This document shows, in pieces, positions 11,716 to 24,100 of a stretch of 64,000 nt of DNA. The notes under the pieces were generated by a model. The model was not told where the DNA came from, searched no databases, and worked only from the letters and a program-made list of their open reading frames with translations. Location: contig JAQFWX010000013.1 in assembly GCA_027605045.1 (NCBI GenBank), forward strand, positions 744,001 through 808,000, in the 5' to 3' direction. Each line of letters opens with the position of its first letter. Positions within the stretch are counted from its first letter, which is position 1. The position numbers and the translations under genes were made by a program. This DNA is from Phallus indusiatus (Eukaryota > Basidiomycota > Agaricomycetes > Phallales > Phallaceae).

Positions 11716-13841
11716 ATGATCTATGGATTTTTGTTAGTTGTCTCACTCGTCGCTACAGCCTATACCCTTCGATCGTCGAGATCGCGCGTCCCCCGCGGTA
11801 TGTTTATTATGAGAGGCTTCTCTGAAGTTGAGAATTACATGTTTTTGATAAGGTTTACGACTCCCCCCTGGACCACCTCGTCGCTTTCTGATCGGGAATC
11901 TTCTCGATATGCCCCAGGAGAAGCAATGGTTAACTTATAATAAATGGGCAAAGACTTACGGTGCGTGTTCCAATTTCCACGAATAGTATCTCTGCATGAG
12001 TTGATTTTACTCTTTTTGCCAGGCGATCTGGTGTATGTCGAGATGTTAGGTACATCAATCCTCCTGGTCAATTCCGCAGATCTAGTTCGAGAACTGTTCG
12101 AGAAACGCGGTGCAATATATTCAAATAGATATAATTCGGTGGTTTTGAATGAATTGTAAGTTTGACAATTATTTGGTACGTTACGAGAACATGACAGTGG
12201 ACGCTGAACTGTTCAGAATTGGCATGGGCTGGACAATCATTATGATGCCGTACGGAGAGGTCTGGCGTCGCTTTCGCGGCGTATTCAGCCAATTTTTCAC
12301 TCAATCAGGAGTCAAAAACTACCACTCCCTTCATTTAAAGCACACTAAGTGAGTAAGGTTGAAAACTGAAAGAGCTAAACTATAATAGCTTTTTTAGAGT
12401 ATTTTTACGCAAGCTTTATGAGACTCCGGAGAAATTCCTCAAACATACGCGGTATGGATTAGGAGCTATCATACTAGAGGTAATTAATCTTCCTCTTTGT
12501 TGCTTTATACCATCATTCATAGATTTTCAGACAGCATATGGTCTTGAAATCAAGCCCGAAAATGAATATCTTATGGAATTGTCGGAGCACACAATCCATA
12601 AAGTAACCGAGGCTGCTGTACCGGGAAGATATTTGGCAGATGTCATACCATTCCGTCAGCATATCTTATCTTGATATTAGAGCTCAATTAATGTTTTCTC
12701 CAGTGAAATATGTTCCCGCCTGGTTTCCTGGGGCTGGTTTTCAGAACGAGCTGAGTATATTGGCTCGGCAGGTGATTACCATGCTCAATACGCCCGTGAG
12801 TCTCGTAAAAGAGTCAATGGTGAGTAAGAAGCTATGTCACTCAGCTCTCTCTCAACTCAGTTTGTAGAAAAATGGAACCGCAGTACCGTCGGTTGCATCC
12901 ACGTTGATAGAGCGCTATGAAAATAATCCAGATGCTCCGGAAGATTTTAGAGACATCATTCGTTTCGTCCCTGGCATTATGTATGTAGCCGGAATTGATA
13001 CCGTATGTTCACAACTTTATTATTATCATAATGAGGGTCGTCTCGCTCAGCCTCATGATAGATGGAGGGTGCAATGATAACATTCTTCTTGGCAATGTTA
13101 CTTCATCCCCAAGCTCAGCGAAACGCACAAGCCGAGTTGGACAGCGTCATAGAACCCGGTGCATTACCATCTTTTGAAGATAGAGAAAGCCTTCCTTATC
13201 TACGGGCTTTGTTGAAAGAAGTTTTACGCTGGAACACCACGGCAAACGTCGCCGTCCCTCATGTCCTTGATCAAGATGACATCATTGGAGATTATTTCAT
13301 TCCCAAGAATACCATTGTAATGGGAAATTCATGGTATTTGGCATTCAAATGCGGATAGAATAAGAATATCATCTTATCTCTTTTTGTTTAGGACGATGTT
13401 TCGTAGCAAAGAAATCTACGGTCCAGATGCCGACGAATTTAGGCCGGAACGTTTCTTTGAGGGGGCCAAAGATCCTGACTGGGCCTTTGGATATGGAAGG
13501 CGGTAATACTTGTCTTCTTGAGATGCCAACCATGTGCTAAACTCCAATTTTGTACAGAATCTGCCCTGGAAAATTATTCGGAGAAGATGTACTGTTCATT
13601 ACTATGGTCTCTGTGCTTTATTTGTTCGATATTTTGCCGGTTGAAGACGAGAACGGCCCGTGTTTCCCAGGGGACGAAGATTTTGAATCGGGTCTTGTCT
13701 TGTGAGCTCTCGTGTATATCTTTCTTCTGAAAAAATTAATGAGCTCGCATGCTTAGACGACCCAAGCCGTTCTCTTGTAAAATAATTCCCAGGTCGCCTA
13801 AAGCGGTGGATTTACTTAACCAGCTGAAAAACACGCCCTAA
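11716..13841 (+). CDS. Cytochrome P450 monooxygenase B (tandem paralogue)
   Basis: This is a second P450, a head-to-tail paralogue of the gene at 9044. It starts MIYGFLLVVSLVATAYTL (anchor) and after an intron reads LPPGPPRRFLIGNLLDMPQ. Further exons give GDLVYVEMLGTSILL, MMPYGEVWRRFRGVF (helix C), VKYVPAWFPGAGF, an intact I-helix MYVAGIDT, LLKEVLRW (ExxR), EFRPERFF, and the haem loop FGYGRRICPGK across an intron at about 13502. The last intron lies in the same place as in gene A and leads to RRPKPFSCKIIPRSPKAV, stop at 13839-13841. The exon where gene A needs a GC donor here uses a normal GTAAGT. All hallmarks are intact, so a functional enzyme is expected. Confidence 0.87.
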
Positions 13842-14540
13842 TTTCAATCTCTTACATCTTTTATTTTCAACTGCTACTCATTCCTTTTACTATAAGTCAG
13901 TTAGATAGTCATTCCTTACACTCGAAGCCATACACGAAAATCAAAGTAGCAAAGGTATTAGCATGTATGTACCATTACATATCGGATAGTACCTAAATAT
14001 GAGTCTTTGTACGTATCCACAACGTCTCAGTCTGAATTCGAAGAGAAATGGATGTATTTTACCTATAAAAACTGTCAAACAACTCACAATCAGAAAATGA
14101 GTAAGCACGCGTTCGAAGCACGAGATGACCGCATTGAGAACGTCGCGTGTTCCGGCGCTATCTCTTGCTAAGCTACCATGATACTCCACACCCGCTGTCC
14201 TCATGAGTTCCATTACGGCACACAGAAAGCAGTTTATTATCTTCAGCCTTTGACATAACGCCAGCAAAGATATCCGAGTTTTCTTGGCCTCCAAAACGTG
14301 ACCGCCAGCGTAGAATATCGTGATCAGCCGCGCAATGAGTATATAGTAGTACGCATGATTCAAAGCTTCTCAATGGGCTTCTGCTTCTAGGCGAAATTAC
14401 ACATTCCATTTGACATTTGTAAGAAACATACCCTGTTAGTTGTATAAAGACTTTTGCTTTACATTTTATGCTCAACTAAAGTGGTCCGTTTCCCGGCCGC
14501 CTCCTATAATCGATCCCGAGCAAGCCTGACATCTTTTACT
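13842..14540. other. Spacer between P450 B and the carboxypeptidase
   Basis: A minus-strand open frame of 140 codons (14363-13941) overlaps this spacer but has no recognisable domain and no clear introns or promoter. I treat it as unsupported. Otherwise the region is the promoter side of the carboxypeptidase gene. Confidence 0.4.
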
Positions 14541-17066
14541 ATGTTTTTCAAGACGCTTGGATTCATCTGGTGGGGCACCTTTCTCATACGTGCAGCCATG
14601 GGGCAAGCTCCGCCTGGCAGCATTCAGGTTGCTATGGAAAATACAATGCAAATACAACGAGAAGCCCTTGCCCGTCTGACGACTGATTTCCTTGGTCCCG
14701 TTGTGCAAAATTTAGATACTACAGCGCAGCCATCCTCCAAAAAGGGCTCAACGATTACTTTTCATAACCCTAAGGCGGCAGAATTTTTCGTTGATGGAAC
14801 TAGCCTACCTGATGGTGAGTTGGGTTAGGCGACAGTCAAGATTCTACGGTGTTTGAGCACAAATAGTGAATGTCGACGTGGGTCCTTCTTGGTCTGGCTT
14901 AATACCTATATCTGGGGCCAAAAATGAGACTCGAAAGTTGTTTTTTTGGTAAGTGTATCCGGCCATTATCGCGTACTTTCCTCACCGTGTTAAATCGTCA
15001 GGTTTTGGCCAGCAAACAACGTCGAACATGGCGACGAGCTCTTGTTCTGGACTAATGGTAAGCCAAATGAGTATTATATTATTATATATTATATTTATAG
15101 CTCTCTTAAGGGGGTCCCGGTTGCTCTTCTCTAGAGGGCTTCTTCCAAGAAAACGGACCTATTAGTGCGTCTCTCAGCTGCTTGTTTTCCAACCACTGAA
15201 AAGGAACGTATCGTAACGCCAATTAGCATGGTCGTGGGGTCAGGCGGCTCCTACACTGTGCGTTTTTTTAAAAAAATATTTTGTTGGAATAACTGAAAAA
15301 AATGGTTTGGGAACATAGTAATCCGTGGTCATGGACAAATCTTTCTCATGTTCTTTATGTCGAGCAACCCGTAGGGGTATGTTACTGGTCAAAACCTTGA
15401 AACGGGAAATCGTTCTGATATGTTCTTGTATAGACAGGGTTCTCACAAGGTGAACCAAGTATCTCGAACGACGATGAATTAGCTGCACAAGTAATGGGTT
15501 TCCTCGAACAATTCTTGGAAATATTCAGCGAATTGAAAGGTAAAAATTTCTATGTTTCGGGCGAAAGCGTACGTATTCTCTATCTTTTCACGCTTTTTGA
15601 TGACCGACTCTGTTGAACTTGGCAGTATGCTGGCTTTTGTAAGTGATTTTACAGTCAAGTACATATCTTCACCTCTGGAAACTTAGTGCATTCTCTTGAT
15701 AAATAGATGTTCCGTATATTGCAAACTGGATTTATGAACACCCTGGATTGGAATTAAACCTCAAGGGCATCTCCATCGCTGACCCTTCTCTTTCGTATGA
15801 CGTTGTCCAACAAGAAATTCCTGCTTTGAGATTTGTTGAGGTATGTTGAAGAGATGATCCGTTAATATCTATGTTAATATTTTATAATAGGCAAACCGCA
15901 ATCTATTTCCATTCAACAGCTCATTTATGCAGACTTTGCAAAATATTTCTGATAATTGTGGATATACCGATTATTTGGATAAGTATCTCACTTATCCGCC
16001 CAAAGGACAGTTGCCCCTTCCTGTGGCGACTAACGGAACATTTTCCGTTATACCTGAATGTCGTATACACTCTCCGATACAACGAGCTGTCAACCTGTGA
16101 GTATGATTGCAATTTTATTTTTGGATTGTGCTTTATATATTTAGCATAAACCCCGTTTTCGATGTTTATCGAGTGTCTGACACTTGGCCTAATCTTTGTA
16201 TGTTCATTTATCGATGTCGATGATGTAACTTCCTCTAATGCACACGCAGGGAGTGTCTTGGGATTTCCCCGTTCTACTCAAGAATTCATTTACTTTAACA
16301 GGTGAGCGATAATACGACTTCAGCTCGGTACTCATTTGCTGATTGTTTATCAGGACCGATGTATGTCCAAGTTTTTCGCGTTCGTTTTTCCAAGTCATAA
16401 TTCCACCTTGTTAATAGGTGCAAGATGCTATTCATGCTCCGCACGTGGAATGGACAGATTGCACCAACAATGCGGTTTATATCAACCCCGCGACAGGTGG
16501 ACCAGGGAATGATCAATCAATTCCCTCTACTTTGAGCGTCCTTCCAAATGTCATTGAGAAGTCGGAACGTAGCATAATTGTTCATGGTTTAGCGGTATGA
16601 AATCCGTGTTTCGTTATTTTCACGTTTTGATCATTTTGAGTAGGACTTCATTCTTGTCGCCGAGGGGACACGGATTGCCATCCAGTATGATCCACCTTAT
16701 CATCTTTTCTGAGCGTTTTTTCACTTTATATAGAAACATGACCTGGAACGGAGCTCAAGGATTCCAAACGCCCATTCAAAATGAAACCTTTAGGCTGAAG
16801 GATATGGGTGTGTTTGGAAATACCCACACAGAAAGGGGGTTGACATGTGCGTATTCTCCAATTCTTAGTGTTTTCGTATCTAACAATTTTTTTCCATTAG
16901 ATGTTGAGTTCTACTACTCGGGACACATGACACCTCGTTAGTCTTCTCTCTCCAGTTGACAATTCTAGACTTATGCCCGAAATACATTTTAGAATTTGTT
17001 CCTTGGGCAGCTTACTCAGCGATATCCTTCTTGCTAGGAAGGCAGGATAGTGTCAACACCGCCTAA
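14541..17066 (+). CDS. Secreted serine carboxypeptidase, S10 family
   Basis: A serine carboxypeptidase that removes C-terminal residues from peptides, probably secreted or vacuolar. The start at 14541 gives a signal peptide, MFFKTLGFIWWGTFLIRAAMG. Exons then read LFFWFWPANNVEHGDELLFW, GGPGCSSLEGFFQENGPI (oxyanion region, about 15106), NLSHVLYVEQPVG, and VSGES-YAGFYVPYIA with the catalytic Ser split by an intron near 15570. VHGLA-DFILVAEGTR carries the catalytic Asp (about 16585-16670), and FYYSGHMTPQFVPWAAYSA carries the catalytic His (about 16915-17015). Stop is TAA at 17064-17066. Several N-glycosylation sequons are visible. All triad residues are present and no frameshift is needed. It lies in the accessory patch with the P450s, but a joint pathway is only a guess. 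Confidence 0.9.
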
Positions 17067-17140
17067 CGGATTTCATAACTAAATAATATACACGGTAGAA
17101 AAGTAAAAAAAAATGAAATTTTGAGTTCGTGTTACGCGCG

Positions 17141-17147
17141 TATAAAT
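17141..17147 (+). promoter_or_regulatory. Candidate TATA box of SF3B3/RSE1
   Basis: TATAAAT lies 138 nt upstream of the ATG at 17285, in the 218-bp gap after the carboxypeptidase stop. Confidence 0.3.
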
Positions 17148-17284
17148 GCCGCAATCCCGCTTTGTCGGAGTCACTGAGTTCGAAATATACTGTTGAGTTT
17201 TTTGTGCGTCTTGTCTTTCGCATCCAACCAAGGACGCGCGGGCAGCGTCGACTCTTCGAGTCTACATAGACCGCTGCTTCGCAA

Positions 17285-20200
17285 ATGCATCTCTACAACC
17301 TCACTTTACAACCATCTACGGCAATTACCCAGGCTGCTGTGGGGAATTTCTCCGGCGTCAGGCAGCAAGAAATCCTTGTATCTCGTGGAACCCGTCTGGA
17401 GCTTTTAAAACTTGACGCGCAAACTGGGAAACTCAGTACAGTTCTTACCCAGGAAGTTTTTGGCTCAATCAGGTCTTTGGTTAGCTTTCGCTTAACTGGT
17501 GGGACAAAAGGCAAGTCTGCTGTACCTGATTTACTTCGGTACCTTTTATCGCCACAACTCAAATCTTTTGTTGTTTCTAGATTATGCCATCGTTGCTTCG
17601 GACTCGGGTAGACTCGTGATTTTGGAATATGATCCAAAGGGAAACACCTTTGTCAAAGTTCATCAGGAGACATACGGGAAGTCTGGGGCTCGCCGTATTG
17701 TTCCTGGTCAATATTTGACTGTCGACCCCAAAGGCCGTAGTGTTCTCGTGTCTGCTGTGGAGAAATCCAAACTTGTTTATGTCCTGAACCGTGATGCAGC
17801 GGCAAACCTTACGATCTCGTCCCCGCTTGAAGCGCACAAGAATTCGGCTATTATACACCATATTGTAGGATTAGATGTTGGTTTTGAGAATCCTTTGTAT
17901 GCCGCTTTAGAAGTTGACTATACTGAGTCTGACCAAGATCCTACTGGCGAAGCTTTTGAGAAAACTGAAAAGGTAAATTTCTTTCTTTTTCGTGTCGAAA
18001 TCAATCTCATACATTAATAGATGCTCACGTATTACGAACTTGATCTTGGTCTTAACCATGTTGTGAGGAAATGGAGTGAACCAACTGACCGGCGCGCCAA
18101 TTTACTCGTTCAAGTGCCGGGTGGTCAACTGGCTTCGTCCGACAAATTTGACGGTCCTTCTGGTGTTCTTGTCTGCTGCGAAGATCACATTATCTATCGT
18201 CATATGGACGTTCCTCAGCACAGAGTTCCTATTCCCAGGCGTAAAAACCGGCTAGAAGATCAATCCCGAGGACTCCTTATCACATCTGCGGTCATGCACA
18301 AGATGAAGGTTGGTTGGATATTCTGTTTTTAGGAAAGCCACTAATATAGTTGCATATTTTAGGGAGCTTTTTTCTTCCTATTGCAGAGCGAAGAAGGCGA
18401 CCTTTACAAGGTTACTATTGAACATCAAGATGAAGAGGTCCGCGCGCTCAAAATTAAATACTTCGACACCGTTCCTGTAGCTTCGAATTTGTCCATATTG
18501 AAATCTGGTTTCTTGTTTGTTGCCTCTGAATTTGGAAATCAGTAAGCTCAGATTAGAATATCTTGTGGTATGTAAGGCTAACTTCAAATCGTCCAGTTAT
18601 CTTTATCAATTTCAAAAACTTGGTGATGACGATGTTGAGACTGAATACAGCTCTACATCGTATAGGGAATTTGGAATGGCTAATCCGAATGAACCGTTAC
18701 CTCGTGTCTATTTCCGTCCAAAGCCTCTTGACAACTTGTTACTTGCGGATGAACTAGAATCCTTGAACCCGATTCTTGACTCAAAAGTCGCAAATATACT
18801 CCCTAACGCGGATACACCTCAGATCTTTACACTTTGCGGTCGAGGTTCGCGTAGTTCTTTACGGATGCTGCGACATGGTTTGGAAGTAGAAGAGACCGTT
18901 AGCTCCGACTTGCCTGGTATTCCCAATGCGGTATGGACTACCAAAATAAGAGAAGATGGCGAGTTTAATCGTTTCATATTACTTTAATATTTTGTTGACA
19001 CATTCATTTAGACCCTTATGACTCGTATATCATTTTGTCTTTTGTCAACGGTACCCTTGTCCTCTCCATTGGAGAAACCATTGAGGAGGTGCAAGACACT
19101 GGTTTCTTATCTTCAGCACCTACCTTGGCAGTTCAACAAATTGGCTCTGACGCTCTTTTACAAGTTCATCCTCATGGTATTCGACATGTTCTTTCCGATC
19201 GTCGTGTAAATGAATGGAAGGTCCCCAAGGTCGGACAATTGTCTGCGCAACCACCAATAAACGACAGGTTGTAGTTGCGCTTAGCACAGCTGAACTGGTG
19301 TATTTCGAATTGGATCTGGAAGGTCAACTGAACGAGTATCAAGATCGCAAGGCTATGGGGAGTACTGTTATGGCTATGAGTGTTGGTGAAGTGCCTGAGG
19401 GTAGGCAGCGGATGCCTTTCTTGGTTGGTTATGTATCTTGATCTGATTTCGTTGGGTTACTAACTATAAATAAGGCTGTTGGATGTGAGGACCAAACTGT
19501 ACGGATTGTCTCTCTGGATCCTGAGACCACGTTAGAGACAATTAGTCTTCAAGTATGTTCAAATTGCTCTCATTCACGGGACTGTTGACTGAATGTCTTG
19601 TAGGCTTTAACCGCGCCTCCTTCGTCTATTTGTATCGCGGATATGTTAGATGCTGGTATTAACAAGCTCCATCCTACCACCTTCGTCAATATTGGTCTTC
19701 AGAACGGTGTTTTGCTTCGAACCGTGCTTGATCCTCTAAACGGGCAGCTAACGGATACGCGTACAAGGTTAGTGGTGTCATTGATTTTAATTTTCAGTTT
19801 ATTGAACTTTTTGCATTAGATTCTTAGGGACGCGTCCTGTTAGGCTCATCCGAGTCATGGTTCAGAAGAACCCTTCTATTTTGGCAATGTCCTCCCGCTC
19901 ATGGTTGAATTATACATATCAACACTTACTACATTTCACACCATTAATTTTTGAAAACCTGGACTATGCTTGGGGCTTTTCTGCCGAGTTGTGCCCGGAA
20001 GGCCTAATTGGAATTTCCGGGAGTGTTTTGAGGTGAGATCCCATATACCAAACTATCGGTTTTTAAGATGAGACAAGGGAGCCGGAGTGCTTTTTGCAAT
20101 GTCGACGCTTTTATTAAAACTTTTTTCAATTGTTCCTACTGAAACCTCATGTTACTTTGGAGTCTATTTCGACAACGTTACTGATCTGCTACACACAGGA

Positions 20201-21739
20201 TCTTCCAAGTCCCCAAACTCGGTACAAAGCTAAAGCAGGATGCTTTGCCGCTTTCGTATACACCCCGAAAACTCATTTCTCACCCTACACAAAACCTCTT
20301 CTACACCGTCGAATCCGATCATCGCGTATACGGTCGGGATGTCGCCATTCAGAAGTTGAAAGAGCTTGTACGTGTTGTTTGATTCATTCACCTATCATCC
20401 ATTTTCTAAACGCTGCTTAAAGGGTGCCAGCCAAGCCGATCGAGACATATTGGATCTTCCTCCAGAGTTATTTGGCCGTCCCAAAGCTCCTGCCGGTAAC
20501 TGGGCCTCGTGTATCCGCATTATTGACCCGGTTCAGGTGAGATTAGCAACATATCTGCTGCATTTGTGGTAAACTAATCCCCATCCTAGTCTGCGACAGT
20601 ACAAGAAATTCCTTTGGAGAATAATGAAGCTGCCTTTTCTCTCGCCATTGTTTCATTTGCAGGACGTGACAGCGAATCGTACCTTATTGTCGGAACCAGT
20701 CAGAATACGCTTATTGCTCCTAGGTCATGTAAGACCGGATATTTGCGCACTTACAAGCTTACAAACGATGGTCGGAGTGTCGAACTACTGCATACTGTAC
20801 GTTCTCAAGTTCGCACGTGTATATGATAGGAAAGGTTGACTGTTTCTTTTTAGACTGAAATTGACGATGTTCCTTTGGTAATGATACCTTTTCAAGGACG
20901 TCTTGCTGTTGCAGTTGGGAAAGCTTTGCGTTTATATGACATGGGGAAGAGGAAACTGCTACGGAAGGTAGAGAACAAGGTATATTTTACAACTTTGTGA
21001 AGTTCTTGTATTCCAATTGACACCTTCACTTTAGGCTTTCCCTTCGGCAATTGTAACATTAAACACGCAAGGTTCTCGAATCATAGTCGGCGACATGCAG
21101 GACTCCGTATTCTATGCGGTTTACAAGGCTCCCGAAAACCGGCTTTTGATTTTCGCGGATGATGTTCAATCACGATGGATAACCGCCGTCACTATGGTTG
21201 ACTATAACACCGTTATTGCGGGCGATAAGTTCGGCAACGTATTCATTAATCGACTATCGATTACCGATTCGGAACAAGTAGACGATGACCCCACGGGTGC
21301 CGGCATACTACACGAGAAAGGATTGTTCATGGGCGCGCCTCACAAAACGAAGATGCTAGCACATTTTCATATTGGTGATATTGTAACGAGTATTCACAAG
21401 GTGTCATTGGTCGCCGGTGGACGTGAAGTCGTCTTATACACTGGTCTACACGGGACGATCGGAATCCTCGTGCCGTTCGTTTCGAAGGAAGATGTGGATT
21501 TCATCAGCACTTTGGAGCAACATATGCGCACTGAACAGCTCAGCTTGATTGGTCGAGATCATCTGTCGTGGAGAGGATATTACACCCCCGTCAAGGCTGT
21601 GGTCGATGGAGATTTGTGCGAGATGTTTGCTCGTCTTCCTCCTCAAAAGCAAAGCGCGATTGCGGGTGAGCTAGATCGCTCTATTGGGGAGGTCCTTAAA
21701 AAGCTCGATCAACTTCGAGTAACCGCCAGTGGATTCTAG
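17285..21739 (+). CDS. RSE1: Splicing factor 3B subunit 3 (SAP130/Rse1)
   Basis: SF3B3 is the triple beta-propeller scaffold of the U2 snRNP SF3b complex, which clamps the branch-site helix in the nucleus. The start [20 protein letters not shown] and the next block [20 protein letters not shown] are family-typical. Later exons give [76 protein letters not shown], and near the end [20 protein letters not shown] and [20 protein letters not shown]. The final exon closes with the usual [13 protein letters not shown] segment and stop at 21739. The gene is spread over roughly a dozen exons with short introns, and its size fits a protein of about 1,200 residues. No disruption is seen. Confidence 0.93.
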
Positions 21740-22109
21740 AACCAACTCCCCAGCGGCTTTAAAAAATGAACTTCGTTTATGATTTCTACTTCTTTTATTT
21801 GTAGCACCTCTTGCTTGTATCATGCACTATTTTTAATTAATAGTATCTTACTGTAGTATATGAAAACAACTCGAATATGTAATTGTTGGCGAATGTTGAA
21901 GAGAAACAACATTCGGGGTAAATGAGATTGGTCGAAGACGAATTTCTATTTTGCTAAAGCACGCTTGGGTGAAGCTTGAGAGGTAGTTCGCAACAAAATC
22001 AAGTGATCGTTCGCTTACTCGACGCCGGTTTGAAGTCACTTTAGGGAGTGCATTTTCAACCGCGTGAAACCGACTGTTATGAGACGATGGGGATACCTTG
22101 TCACAAAAA

Positions 22110-24011
22110 TCAATCGGTAAACTCAACTATAACAGATGATCGAAAAGTTACAATTTGCTTTTGATAAATTTGAACTTGTTCCCAAAGACGTTCCACTATC
22201 TTTGAAAGATACAGATCAGCTAGAAATGTGGAAGCATCGATATGCCGCTTGAAACATAACATCCTGGAGATAAGACAGGTCCGAACAGTGGCGGCAAGCA
22301 CTCGGTAGGCAGTTTCACGACTGCCTATATCGATCCAAGTGGCGGGCCATGAGAGATCATTGAGACCTAGGATGCCGCTGCGAAAATGGCTATGCCCCCA
22401 AGATGCGTTTATGTCGTCTTCGCCCAGGTCCAAGGCGTATGGATTAGCAGTTTCAATTGTAATTAGGAACTCTTGCAATGCAGGCGAAGATTTGCACTTC
22501 GAAGCTGGTAAATTTTTCAATGCTTCAAGAAGATCCAGCGAATGGGTGATACTGCTGAATGGGTCCGCAGAAAAAGTGTCTATGACGAGACGAGACAAGA
22601 GAAAAGATGAGTACTGACGGCGAAGATGAAAAAAAGAAGAGCAAAAAAACGCACGGTATAAGGCTTCATAAGTAGGTTCAACTTTTATATAGCTGGCGTC
22701 AAGGAAGACATCACCAACGATAGGAGAGGAAGGGCCCAAAGACACCGACGATTGCTGGGGTTCGACGTGTGCGGAATTCTGCTGATTTACGGGTTCTGTA
22801 ACACGATAATGTTAGGCATGAAATTTGTGAGACAAAGAAGGTCGCGCACGATCAGAAGGAGTATGTGTTGTCTTTTTCTTTTTGAGCGGACGCACTGACG
22901 ATTCCTCCACAGAATCTGCAGGGTGTTTGGCCTTTGCGATAGCAGAAATATCTTCTTCTTCTTCCTCTTCGTCCACTCTTCCCTCATTATCATGTCCTAC
23001 ATCCGCATCTGCGCTCGCTTTGCTTTTCCCGGTGCCCTTGACTCGCATATTACTACGAGCTGCGGCCTCGAGCTTCCGACACAAAGTGTGTTCCGCCTTC
23101 CAATTTTGGGAACATAACCGCAACAGGGGCTCGCGCCGTTCCAGCTCAGCAATGGCCTTATCCCATTCGTCTCCGTAATGGTTTATCCAAAAGGTCTTGG
23201 AGAACACGGACCTGTCGGAAGGTAGGTGACGATTCGCAATTGGTAGCAAGTGCTCCCGGTAGACATTGAATGTAGATGCGCGGACGCTGGACCATTGCTC
23301 ATCTGTGAGAAGCGCACCATCCTCATTTCGAAGACACTTGCGCATGTTTGGCCGATACCTGCCTTCGACAGTTATTTCGGCAAGCGGGTCGTCCCAAGCA
23401 TCGCGCAATGTCCACAGTACCGCAACCGGATAATTTTCTGGACGAATATTCCTTTCAGATGCTAATTTGGCTCGAAACAGAACGAAAGGGCGCGAAAGTG
23501 CTGGTGCTGGTTTTGGGGCCGAAGTTGAAGCTGGAATTGGTGCTAAATCTGGTGCTGGCACTGGCACTGGGGTCGAAGTTGAAGCTGGAATTGGTGTTAA
23601 ATCTGGTGCTGGTGCTGGCGCTGGCGCCGATGCTGGTGCTGGTGCTGATACTTGTGCGGGTGTGCTCCCGAAAGAGGCAGGCCAGCCAAATTGAGAAGCC
23701 AAGTCTCTGGGTGCTGAAGATATATGTTGACTACTGTGAGAGAACAAGTCAGATATCACAAGCATCCTGACAATATATAACGATATATACTGTTGTGGGT
23801 CGAGCCGCTCTTCTATATGCTTACACCTCATTTCCAACCGTTCGTATTGAAATCGTAAATTCGTCAGTTCGCCGAGTATTTTGTCGACGGCATTGAAGAA
23901 TGCGGTTGCCATACTTTGTATTTCGTTTTGGTTGATGTATTGACTTTGCGGTCCTTGAGCACCTGATGACGACTGGGAATTCCATGACATATTCAAGTTG
24001 GGTGTATTCAT
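22110..24011 (-). CDS. Hypothetical protein with Pro/Ala repeat and acidic/basic nuclear-type region
   Basis: I do not recognise a named family. The start is taken at 24011 (MNTPNLNMSWN) because the longer ORF start at 24074 would almost touch the divergent SNF8 gene. Residues about 20-60 form a possible coiled coil (FFNAVDKILGELTNLRFQYE). A Pro/Ala-rich linker follows with a duplicated unit (PAPDL-PIPASTS twice), then a folded segment with EHLLPIANRHLPSDRSVFSK, an EEEEEED run and a KKKKTTH basic patch. An intron with donor GTGCGC and a TAAC branch site then removes an in-frame TAA at 22814-22812 and joins SD to QPVNQQNSAHV in frame. The C-terminal exon contains LEALKNLPASK and WPATWIDIGSRETAYRVLAA. 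The exact 3' end is uncertain. The mix suggests a nuclear protein, but this is inference. Confidence 0.6.
23487..23660 (-). repeat. Internal Pro/Ala-coding minisatellite
   Basis: Within the hypothetical gene a unit of about 60 bp (plus-strand cue gaagctggaattggtg) is repeated twice, flanked by shorter gctggtgct runs. It encodes the low-complexity linker and is likely length-variable. Confidence 0.6.
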
Positions 24012-24100
24012 CAGTAGAATTGTCGTGACGCGACGTCCGAGTCGGTGGTCTGGGCCGTCTGGCTTGGTCAGCATCCGCTCATGCTCCTTTGCAGCACATC
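24012..24100. promoter_or_regulatory. Very short divergent promoter
   Basis: Only about 80-90 bp separate the inferred starts of the hypothetical gene (minus) and SNF8 (plus), so the two genes must share or overlap promoter elements. Confidence 0.5.

Noticed and set aside
13941..14475. Minus-strand open frames of 140 and 100 codons
   Set aside because: They overlap in different frames, show no domain, signal peptide or convincing introns, and lie in the promoter region of the carboxypeptidase gene. A vague likeness to a fungal transcription-factor tail was too weak to report.
23348..23770. Plus-strand frame rich in Val/Leu/Gly repeats
   Set aside because: It is the antisense of the Pro/Ala minisatellite in the hypothetical gene.
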